Assembly: GCA_019694955.1 (NCBI GenBank)
Contig: JAIBAX010000047.1
Coordinates: 1 to 38,914 of the forward strand
Length of the DNA: 38,914 nt
Direction of reading: 5' to 3'
DNA from: Chitinophagales bacterium
GTDB taxonomy: Bacteria; Bacteroidota; Bacteroidia; Chitinophagales; JADIYW01
The notes under the pieces are model-generated. The model was given only the letters and a program-made list of their open reading frames with translations. It searched no databases and was not told where the DNA came from. Below are positions 8,166-15,709 of the stretch, one piece after another; the stretch's first letter is position 1; each line of letters starts with the position of its first letter. Position numbers and translations under genes: made by a program.

Positions 8166-8216
8166 ACATATATATACCCGCTACAAAGTAGCGCATATAC
8201 ATCTAACAGTAGCGGT
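8166..8216. other. Small structured element just upstream of the 302-aa gene
   Basis: The centre is a 6-bp hairpin CGCTAC-AAA-GTAGCG (8179-8193). It is flanked by similar AT-rich arms containing CTAACA on each side, and CGCTAC recurs in reverse as GTAGCG at 8209-8214. The element lies 28 bp upstream of the minus-strand start at 8138. It may be a repeat end or a regulatory hairpin. Confidence 0.4.
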
Positions 8217-8361
8217 TTATTTTTTTACAAAAATAAAAAAATTCCTCTTTAACGAATCATAACGTGAGATATTTTAGGGTTTAGGTCTTAGGGGTGGGAT
8301 TTTGCGTTACTATTAAAAATATCTTATATCTTAATGCTCATAACTTACAACTCAAAATTCA

Positions 8362-8424
8362 ATAGGGATAGAGGAGCAACCGTGTGCGACGAAAGCCCGT
8401 CACCCGATAGGGTGGATTGCCCTT
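8362..8424. other. GC-rich structured island
   Basis: The island is distinctly GC-richer than the AT-rich surroundings and includes CACCC-GATA-GGGTG (8401-8414), a 5-bp hairpin with a 4-nt loop. Blocks GATAG, GAGC and AAGCCCGT occur in the same order as in the island at 24180-24234. It lies downstream of the DUF58 stop at 8518. The remainder of the 379-bp gap (8139-8517) is AT-rich DNA with no gene that I can see. Confidence 0.45.
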
Positions 8425-8517
8425 ATTAAGTTGTTGGTTTTGAGTTTTTGGTTATTAGTGGTTAGGGATTTACACTACTCCCTTTGCTTTTTAAAAATTA
8501 GGAAAAAGCACTATGGC

Positions 8518-9846
8518 TTAAATCCAACCCTTTGCCTTAAATTCCAAGTATTTGTTGATGGTATTTGTAGAGAGGTCTTCAGGTGCTGTCAGGATGGCTT
8601 GTATGCCGTATTTGGAGAATTCTTTGATGATGGTTTCTTTCTCATACAAAAACTTCTTGCCGATGGTTCTGGTATACACTTCTTCTAAATCAATGGCATC
8701 GCCAAAACTATATTCTTCAATTTCTGTATTCTTAAATATCACCACCAACAGTAAATGCATTTGGTTGATTTTTCTTAGTATCGGCAAAACGCGCTCTAAT
8801 GAATAATAACTCTCAAAGTTTGTATAAATAATCAATAGACTTCTCTGCGTAATAAAGTGTTTAACCGCCTGGAACAACAATTCATAATTTGCTTCTAGAT
8901 TGCTATCCTTTTCCTTATACAAGGATTCTAAAATTGTTTTCAGCTGCGTGGGTTTGTTGTCTGCTTTGATATAGCTACCAAATCCTTCTGAAAAGGAAAT
9001 ATAGCCTGCTTTATCATATTTATGGAGTGCTGTATTAGCGATTACCAAACTGGTATTTACGGCATAATCTAATAATGACATTCCGTAAAATGGCATCTGC
9101 ATGATGCGGCTTTTGTCGATAATAGAATATACTTGCTGGGATTTCTCATCGCCAAACTGATTGACCATCAATTGGTTGCGCCTTCCGGTTGCCTTCCAGT
9201 TAATACACCTAAAATCATCTCCAATGGCATAATTTTTAATCTGTTCAAACTCATAACTATGTCCAAGTCTGCGCAATCGCTTTATTCCGGTAAACTGAAA
9301 CAGGTTTTTCTGCAATTGCAATTCATGTTTCTTCATTTGAACTATGGAAGGATAAACAGCGCCTTGTGTCGGGATATTATAAGAAACTCTTTTTTGCAAC
9401 AGGCCTAATTTTGACTGGATATACACATGACACGCTCCCCACTGATACACACCTCTTTTCAGCGCTTTTACGGGATATGATACTTCTTTCCTTTGTTTGT
9501 TTTGCAGGGAAGTGGTGATGGAGAAGTTTCTTTTTTGAAACTGTTCCGGCAACTCATCCACTAATTCAACATCTAGGGAATGGCCGCTTTGGTTAAATAC
9601 CTGAATGTGGATATTTATCTCATCACCCAATGGCAGCATGGCAGGTACTTCACGTACACAACTTACTTTCCCTTTCATGCTTTTTACATATAAAAAATCG
9701 CTGATAGTGGCAAACAGGAATCCACCCAGAAGGGCTACACAAAAATAAAAGGTAAACGGCAGTACAAAACTGCCGATAAATGCCACGATAACGATGGCGG
9801 CAATCTTATAAAACTTAGATGATATATATATGTCTTTCAGGAACAT
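8518..9846 (-). CDS. DUF58 (VWA-like) domain protein
   Basis: The 442-residue protein has two membrane segments near the N-terminus (about residues 10-50), a beta-rich middle region and the DUF58 signature GDDFRCINWKATGRRNQLMVNQF at about residues 210-232. That signature is followed by a VWA-like fold starting at YSIIDKSR. The metal-site motif DxSxS is only partly kept (DKSR), which is common in Bacteroidota members. DUF58 proteins pair with MoxR ATPases, and the adjacent upstream gene encodes one whose stop overlaps this start by one base. The gene is last in the five-gene operon. It is probably an inner-membrane protein whose VWA domain is acted on by the ATPase; the target is unknown. Confidence 0.88.
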   Translation of the reverse strand: MFLKDIYISSKFYKIAAIVIVAFIGSFVLPFTFYFCVALLGGFLFATISDFLYVKSMKGKVSCVREVPAMLPLGDEINIHIQVFNQSGHSLDVELVDELPEQFQKRNFSITTSLQNKQRKEVSYPVKALKRGVYQWGACHVYIQSKLGLLQKRVSYNIPTQGAVYPSIVQMKKHELQLQKNLFQFTGIKRLRRLGHSYEFEQIKNYAIGDDFRCINWKATGRRNQLMVNQFGDEKSQQVYSIIDKSRIMQMPFYGMSLLDYAVNTSLVIANTALHKYDKAGYISFSEGFGSYIKADNKPTQLKTILESLYKEKDSNLEANYELLFQAVKHFITQRSLLIIYTNFESYYSLERVLPILRKINQMHLLLVVIFKNTEIEEYSFGDAIDLEEVYTRTIGKKFLYEKETIIKEFSKYGIQAILTAPEDLSTNTINKYLEFKAKGWI

Positions 9847-10844
9847 TATCTTGGCACTTCAATATTTTTTATGATATTGCTCACGATGTCTTCTGCGGTT
9901 ATCCCTTCCATTTCTTTCTCCGGAGAAGGAATGATGCGGTGGTTGAGTACCGGCGTGGCCACCATTCTGATATCATCGGGAATGACAAAATTTCTACCAC
10001 TCAGCGCTGCCATTGCCTTACTGGCTTTTAAGATTGCCAGAGAGGCGCGGGGAGAAGCACCTAAAAATAAGTCACCGTTGTTTCTGGTGCCGAATACTAT
10101 TTTGGCGATATAATCCAATAGTTCTTCTTTGATATAAATATTCTCGACGATTTCCTGACATCTTTTTAAATCCTTTGCCTCCAACACTTTTTGGACATCG
10201 TTGATTTGTTTATTGCTAAAATCATTGACAAATTTTCTGAGAATGAGCTTTTCTTCTTCTAGATCAGGGTATTTCATTTTTACTCGGAACAGAAATCGGT
10301 CGAGTTGCGCTTCCGGCAATCGGTACGTTCCTTCTTGTTCGATAGGGTTTTGCGTGGCAATGACAAAAAATGGGAAGTCCATTACATGGGTGATGCCATC
10401 TACGGTAACTTGCTTTTCTTCCATTACTTCGAAAAGCGCTGCCTGTGTTTTTGCAGGAGAGCGGTTGATTTCATCTATGAGAATGAAGTTTGAAAATACA
10501 GGACCCTTTTTGAAATTAAATTCTGAACTTTTCATATTGAACACTGTAGTACCCACCACATCTGTAGGCATTAAATCGGGTGTAAACTGTATCCTGGAAA
10601 AACCTACTGAGAGGGTTTTTGACAACAACTTCGCAGAAAGGGTTTTGGCAATGCCCGGAACACCTTCTAATAATACATGCCCACCGGAAAGAATCGCCGC
10701 CAACATCAGGTCGATATATTCATTTTGTCCTACCAGCATTTTTGATATTTCTATCTTCACTTGTCTGGCCGAATTATTCAAAAAGTTTAATTCATCTTGA
10801 TATAGTCCTGCATTGCTTCCTTGATAATAATAATGTGCTTCCAT
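9846..10844 (-). CDS. MoxR-family AAA+ ATPase
   Basis: This 332-residue protein is a clear MoxR AAA+ ATPase. Walker A GVPGIAKT is at residues 61-68 and Walker B ILIDE at about 122-126. The sensor region ATQNPIEQEGTYRLPEAQLDR contains the usual Asn and the arginine finger, and a C-terminal lid domain follows. MoxR ATPases act as chaperone-like remodelling enzymes, usually with VWA or DUF58 partners, in envelope or cofactor assembly. Here it sits between DUF4350 and DUF58 genes, with a 5-bp gap to one and a one-base overlap with the other. All key nucleotide-binding residues are present. No membrane segment is visible, so it acts in the cytoplasm. Confidence 0.95.
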   Translation of the reverse strand: MEAHYYYQGSNAGLYQDELNFLNNSARQVKIEISKMLVGQNEYIDLMLAAILSGGHVLLEGVPGIAKTLSAKLLSKTLSVGFSRIQFTPDLMPTDVVGTTVFNMKSSEFNFKKGPVFSNFILIDEINRSPAKTQAALFEVMEEKQVTVDGITHVMDFPFFVIATQNPIEQEGTYRLPEAQLDRFLFRVKMKYPDLEEEKLILRKFVNDFSNKQINDVQKVLEAKDLKRCQEIVENIYIKEELLDYIAKIVFGTRNNGDLFLGASPRASLAILKASKAMAALSGRNFVIPDDIRMVATPVLNHRIIPSPEKEMEGITAEDIVSNIIKNIEVPR

Positions 10845-10849
10845 ATTGT

Positions 10850-12232
10850 TTATTTACATCTTTTATAAAAATCTTCTGTTTTGTGGTATAAATCCATGAG
10901 TATTTTTTCATTGGGTTTTGCCTGATGGTTGGTTGCATTTCCGAGTGCTTGCAGGATGGTTCTAATTTCCTGAGCCGGAATTTCAGATTTCATGCGCAAG
11001 GATTCTACAAACCTTTCTTCCTCGTCTAATAGTAAACTCAACTGATACTTATTTTTCACGAAGACAAAGAAATGGTTTCTTATTTCCCTAGCTATTAAGG
11101 CATGGTCTTTATCCAAAAAATATAGCTGCCCTACCGTTTTAATATACTCCAACGATGTATTTTTGACTGGCTCTATAATTGGAATGACGGCTTGCCTTCT
11201 TTTAGAGGCGAAAAATAAGAAAATTAAGGTAGTCGCCAATGTCAAATACCATGCCCACCGCAGGCTTCTTTGCTTGAGTATAAAACTTAAAGGTGATGTG
11301 CGAAGTGGTTGATTATTTTCATAAATTGGTCTGAAGTGGCGGGATTCCATTAGAATCGTTCCTTTGCTCATGTGCGACAATACCTTTTCTGCATATTCCA
11401 ATCTGGTTTCATCTTTTAAGGCAATATTTGTAAACAACTCCGGGCTGCAATGTAAGATAAGCTTACCTTTTCCCCAGGGAATAATAACGAAATTGATCGC
11501 ATCAGGCTGTAGTATGTAACCAGCATTGATCAGCTTAGAAGCATGCTTAGCGAAATATAAGTGTTTAAAACTTCTTACCGGAATATTCGTAGTAGTATCT
11601 ATTCCCTGTATCGAGTATAAAACGTAGTCTGTATTTTTGCGCAAGGTAGGATGAAGAAAATTATAGTTGATAGCAGTTTCTTCTGTTACTTTGGTAGACT
11701 TATTTCCTCTGAGCATATTTATCAGCGGATTATCTTCATAAGGATTATAATCTGACTTTTGCACTTCTTCCGGTTCTTCATATTCTTCTTCTTCTGCGAC
11801 TTCTTCCGGCTCTTCTTCAATATTTTTAGCGATTCTAAAGGTGGTATCTATGTTCAAATCAATGATATCGTCCAGACTTTCAAAATCTTCCAAACATATA
11901 AATGCTGTATTGCCGGCACTCATGAAACTATCCAAGGCAAATTGCTGCTCCGGTTTAAAATACAGCTTTGAACCAATGGCGATATAATTATATTTCTTGT
12001 TTTTGTCCAAAGTAGGAAGATAGCGTTCTAACGCTTGGGTGATGGTAAATATTTCCTTTTTATCGGCACTTTCGCGGATGAGCTTTTTTATAAGTGAAAT
12101 ATCGTAAGGCTTACTATTGTTATCTCCCAATCCGACACTCCAATCCTTATGCGTCTTTTTGTTGAGAAAAAGAAACAACAGAACTATCAGCAGCGCAGCT
12201 ATAACAACGATAAGTATATTTGATTTTTTCAA
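10850..12232 (-). CDS. DUF4350-type membrane protein
   Basis: The 460-residue protein has a membrane segment at about residues 5-24, a large probably periplasmic domain and a second membrane segment at about 325-342, followed by a cytoplasmic tail of about 115 residues. The domain before the second segment has the pattern of DUF4350 proteins (HLYFAKHASKLINAGYILQP, then GKGKLILHCSPELFTN). This is the component usually found between the DUF4129-like and MoxR genes. An unusual acidic stretch of alternating Glu, Val and Pro lies at about residues 138-157. The gene overlaps the upstream one by 4 bp. The assignment depends partly on operon position. Confidence 0.75.
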   Translation of the reverse strand: MKKSNILIVVIAALLIVLLFLFLNKKTHKDWSVGLGDNNSKPYDISLIKKLIRESADKKEIFTITQALERYLPTLDKNKKYNYIAIGSKLYFKPEQQFALDSFMSAGNTAFICLEDFESLDDIIDLNIDTTFRIAKNIEEEPEEVAEEEEYEEPEEVQKSDYNPYEDNPLINMLRGNKSTKVTEETAINYNFLHPTLRKNTDYVLYSIQGIDTTTNIPVRSFKHLYFAKHASKLINAGYILQPDAINFVIIPWGKGKLILHCSPELFTNIALKDETRLEYAEKVLSHMSKGTILMESRHFRPIYENNQPLRTSPLSFILKQRSLRWAWYLTLATTLIFLFFASKRRQAVIPIIEPVKNTSLEYIKTVGQLYFLDKDHALIAREIRNHFFVFVKNKYQLSLLLDEEERFVESLRMKSEIPAQEIRTILQALGNATNHQAKPNEKILMDLYHKTEDFYKRCK

Positions 12233-12966
12233 GCTTTGGAATCTAGCGTTTTAAGAAGTTGTAAAAAATGAGGTTCTATTTCTGCAAACATATCCTTGGT
12301 AGTTTCTTCCGGACCAAACCAATTCTTTTCGAATTGGACGGTTACATCCTTAAAAATTGAATAATTGCTATCTTGAAGCATCTCGTTGAGATAATGTCTG
12401 TTTGTCTTATATTTTTTCCAATTGATTTTACCTAGTTGCTGTAACTCCTTCAAAACTTTCAAATAGTAAATACGTATGGCTAATTTATAGTTTTGTAGTT
12501 GGAGTGCTTCTTTCAATAATTTATCCAAAGGCGCATCTATTTCTTCCTCATCTAAAATGCTGATATCCATTCCTTTTTGTAGGGAAGGATTCTTGTTGAT
12601 GCCTAAATATCCGTTTTTAATGAGATAATAAAGGATACCTAGAAATAGCAAGATAATTATAGCATATAGAAATATTTGAATAAGTTGTGGTGATATCAAC
12701 GGTGGGGACGTAGGTTCGGGAAAATCCCAATCTTTCTGTTTTTTTTGCTTCTTAGGTTTTTCTTTATAATCCTCAAAATTCATTCCTTTAGTAGCCTTCT
12801 TCCATGCCTTTCTATCCAACTTTTTGTGTGGAATGGTACTTTTATTATACTGCTCTTGCGAAGAAGAAATCGACTCAGATGTATTTTCCTGCGCGTATAT
12901 ACACGAAAAAACAGGGATGAGCAACATCCAACCACAAAGAATAATATAACGCCAATGTTTACGCAT
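12229..12966 (-). CDS. DUF4129-like membrane protein
   Basis: The 245-residue protein has a signal peptide or N-terminal anchor (about residues 1-26, ending in CIYA), a lysine-rich linker, one strong membrane segment at about 97-117 and a helical C-terminal domain at about 140-240. The C-terminal part, with LQNYKLAIRIYYLKVLKELQ and NWFGPEE, matches the style of DUF4129-type domains in MoxR operons. It would be cytoplasmic, where it could meet the ATPase. The gene overlaps its upstream neighbour by 8 bp and its downstream neighbour by 4 bp, indicating translational coupling. Family naming is tentative; the operon role is better supported. Confidence 0.7.
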   Translation of the reverse strand: MRKHWRYIILCGWMLLIPVFSCIYAQENTSESISSSQEQYNKSTIPHKKLDRKAWKKATKGMNFEDYKEKPKKQKKQKDWDFPEPTSPPLISPQLIQIFLYAIIILLFLGILYYLIKNGYLGINKNPSLQKGMDISILDEEEIDAPLDKLLKEALQLQNYKLAIRIYYLKVLKELQQLGKINWKKYKTNRHYLNEMLQDSNYSIFKDVTVQFEKNWFGPEETTKDMFAEIEPHFLQLLKTLDSKA

Positions 12967-14827
12967 ATTTCTTTTTTACGGCTCCAATTTTACTTAATTT
13001 TTCACTCAAATCATTGGCTTCGTTGATTTCCTTATTACTGAAAAATATGAATCCTTGGCTAAATATAATGATAGGTAAAGTACAAGCAATATTGATGACA
13101 GTGGACATGAAATATATAGTGTAACTAATCATTTCAACATTCAAGTATTGTTCAGGGAGGTTTAATAAAATTTTATCCTGAAGTACTCTTTTTATAAAGA
13201 ATGATAAGGCGAAATTTATACATATTACCATAAAGAGCATCATTAGAAAGCTAATATAAGAATGGATAAAGCGTTTGAATCCATACTTAATTCCTAATAA
13301 CCAATTTTGAAAAAAAGCGGTGTACCCTTTAGTGCCAATCCTACTAAAAATAGGCATAAAGAACAAAAAGGCAGGACTTAGAAATACCAAGTACCAAAAT
13401 CCTTTTTCTCCAAATGACAAGTAAAGATGAATGATAGCATCTGTTATGCTGATAGATAAAATAATAGAAGGATATTTAGCATAGAAAGTCCAAATATTAG
13501 GGCTTTCTTCAAAATAAGTATTGGGTATGTACTTAAAAAATATATAAACACAATATGCGATTATTAAAAAAAACAGGATAAAATTCAACGGTATGAAAGG
13601 ACTGAGTCTTTCATAACTGAAATTCACACTGAGGTTTTGCAAGATATTCTCTTCTTGGATAAATCGCTCCGCCAAGAAATTTCGTTGCGTAAAAATTGCC
13701 ACCAGTGTATAAACAACGCCGAAAGGAATAAAAATCTTTAAAATATTTACAACGACCCTACGGTATAAATAAAAAGTGTCATAAAAAACTGTTGAAAGGT
13801 TTCGTATGCTATTGATATCATTGGGGATGAAATCAGAGGCAATGACTTTTTCTTTGGTAAAGGTTCTTAATGTGCCTTTATTTCTTTTTGAAATTGGTAA
13901 CCAGATGTAATAAGTTATTAATAATGTGGCGCAAAGAAGTATAAAAAACAACCTAATTCCATCGTGAATCTCGGTGTATCTTGTAAGAAATCCTTCAATA
14001 GTTCCGGCAATTATAAATAATGGAATAGTCGTCACAAATATTTTGATACCTTTCGCTGCAGAGACCTGTAAGGCTTGTAATCTGGAATAAGTGCCTGGGA
14101 AAATGATTCCTCTTGCTAATGTTAAACCCGCCGCACCGGCAATTACAATAGATGGGATTTCTATCATACCATGTAAAAAAACTGCCAAGAAGAATTCTTT
14201 CATCAATCCATATTCATAAAACAAGTGCTGAAAAGCTCCAATCATAATTCCATTTGTCAGAAGGTTGTACAAGGTTCCCAATCCTGCGAGAATACCAGAA
14301 ATAAAGGTAATTAGTGCTACAATGATATTATTTATGGTTATGTACAGCATCATGTTCTGCTGTGCATCCTCTGATTGCTTATATACGGCCATGGGGTCGC
14401 CTTTGGCAATATTATCCTTAGTCATTTGTACATATTCCTCAGACATAATTTGGCTGACAAAGTCTGAATCGTAAGCACTTGACACAAAGCCGATGAGTAT
14501 GCTAATAAGAAAAAAAATACCCGCGACCATAAATTCTTTTCGTGAAGCGTAAATAACGGCTGGCATTTCTTCCAGTAAAAAATCGGCAATAACGCCCCTT
14601 TTTCTCTTAGGTCTCTTGTAAATGGTGCCAAAAACACGCTGCGCTAGGATATTTAGGTAATACCGTACAGAACGACTTCCATAAAAAGTCCGCGAATAGG
14701 AGAGGTCATCGGTAATTTGAATAAACAATTTACTGAGCTTATTGGAGTCTCTTTGATTTTGATTAAACTCTTCTTCGAACTCTTCCCACTTCTTTTTATT
14801 TTGCTCTATAAATTTTGTTTCACGCAT
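12959..14827 (-). CDS. SpoIIM / DUF95 family integral membrane protein
   Basis: The 622-residue protein begins with MRETKFIEQNKKKWEEFE, the usual start of Bacteroidota members of the stage II sporulation protein M (DUF95) family. A cytoplasmic helical region of about 105 residues comes first, then a multi-pass membrane core with FLHGMIEIPSIVIAGAAGL near the middle, which is diagnostic. The C-terminal third adds further hydrophobic segments beyond the basic family core, so the protein is longer than the approximately 330-residue core members. The organism is not a spore former by phylum, so the name only marks homology. It is the first gene of the five-gene operon, and the RDD gene is divergent from it across a 143-bp gap. 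Confidence 0.85.
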   Translation of the reverse strand: MRETKFIEQNKKKWEEFEEEFNQNQRDSNKLSKLFIQITDDLSYSRTFYGSRSVRYYLNILAQRVFGTIYKRPKRKRGVIADFLLEEMPAVIYASRKEFMVAGIFFLISILIGFVSSAYDSDFVSQIMSEEYVQMTKDNIAKGDPMAVYKQSEDAQQNMMLYITINNIIVALITFISGILAGLGTLYNLLTNGIMIGAFQHLFYEYGLMKEFFLAVFLHGMIEIPSIVIAGAAGLTLARGIIFPGTYSRLQALQVSAAKGIKIFVTTIPLFIIAGTIEGFLTRYTEIHDGIRLFFILLCATLLITYYIWLPISKRNKGTLRTFTKEKVIASDFIPNDINSIRNLSTVFYDTFYLYRRVVVNILKIFIPFGVVYTLVAIFTQRNFLAERFIQEENILQNLSVNFSYERLSPFIPLNFILFFLIIAYCVYIFFKYIPNTYFEESPNIWTFYAKYPSIILSISITDAIIHLYLSFGEKGFWYLVFLSPAFLFFMPIFSRIGTKGYTAFFQNWLLGIKYGFKRFIHSYISFLMMLFMVICINFALSFFIKRVLQDKILLNLPEQYLNVEMISYTIYFMSTVINIACTLPIIIFSQGFIFFSNKEINEANDLSEKLSKIGAVKKKYA

Positions 14828-14970
14828 ATTCGCTGAAAAATTAGGAATTTTCTTTAATATTGGAACATATTTTCAAAAAAAAAGTAAAAATAATCGCAAA
14901 CGAAATATCTATGAGTAAAAAATCTACAACATCGGCAATTTTAGATCAAATAAACAAGAAATAAATCCAT

Positions 14971-15705
14971 ATGAAGAAAATTGAAATTATTACTACGCAA
15001 AATGTACCTATCCAATATGAAGCTGCCGACCTAAAAGATAGGATTATCGCATGTATCATTGACTTTATCATTATTATTATTTTAGCGTTGCTATTTCTTT
15101 TTATTATATTCAAATTAGTGTTTAGATCAATAGAACTTACTGAAACATTTGCATTAATAGTGGTTATTCCGGTTTTAGGATTATATCATTTACTTCTTGA
15201 AAATGTAATGCGGGGCCAAACACCCGGAAAAAAAATAATGGGTATTAAAGTCATAAAACTCAATGGAGATGTACCAGGTTTTATTGATTATTTCATTAGA
15301 TGGTTGTTTCAATGGATTGAAATATATAGTTGCACAGGTTCCATTGCTGCCCTAATGATCAGCGCTACCCAAAACGCTCAAAGGCTCGGTGATATCCTTG
15401 CCAATACGGCTGTCATTAAAACCAAAGGTTTTCGAAACATTGGATTAAATGAACTCCTTAATTTACCGTCCCGAGAAAATTATACGGTAAAATATCCGGG
15501 CGTAACACGTTACTCAGATGAAGATATGCTTCTTTTAAAGCAATTGATGGAACGCAATAAACTATATCCCAATGACACAAATGCACAACTCTTAGAAGAT
15601 ACAGTAGATAAGATGACGGAACAACTACAATTAGATAAAAGACCTTACGATAATTTCCGCTTCCTTCAGGAAGTCATCAATGATTATATTGTTTTGACCC
15701 GTTAA
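14971..15705 (+). CDS. RDD family membrane protein
   Basis: The 244-residue protein carries an RDD domain at about residues 8-150. LKDRIIACIID supplies the conserved Arg-Asp region in the first membrane helix. A second helix follows, then RGQTPGKKIMGIKVI, a hallmark motif, and NAQRLGDILANTAVI closes the domain. Residues about 160-244 form a soluble cytoplasmic tail. RDD proteins are proposed transport or channel-like membrane proteins, but the substrate is generally unknown. The gene starts divergently from the SpoIIM-family operon and is a regular companion of that cluster in Bacteroidota. It ends 5 bp before the convergent stop of the giant surface protein gene. Confidence 0.88.
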   Translation: MKKIEIITTQNVPIQYEAADLKDRIIACIIDFIIIIILALLFLFIIFKLVFRSIELTETFALIVVIPVLGLYHLLLENVMRGQTPGKKIMGIKVIKLNGDVPGFIDYFIRWLFQWIEIYSCTGSIAALMISATQNAQRLGDILANTAVIKTKGFRNIGLNELLNLPSRENYTVKYPGVTRYSDEDMLLLKQLMERNKLYPNDTNAQLLEDTVDKMTEQLQLDKRPYDNFRFLQEVINDYIVLTR

Positions 15706-15709
15706 TAGG

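Noticed and set aside
10201-10800. A 199-codon plus-strand frame opposite the MoxR gene
   Set aside because: The minus-strand frame is an unmistakable MoxR ATPase; the opposite frame is a shadow.
14911-14964. A 17-codon frame between the SpoIIM-family and RDD genes
   Set aside because: Too short, Lys/Thr/Ser-rich and without any supporting context.
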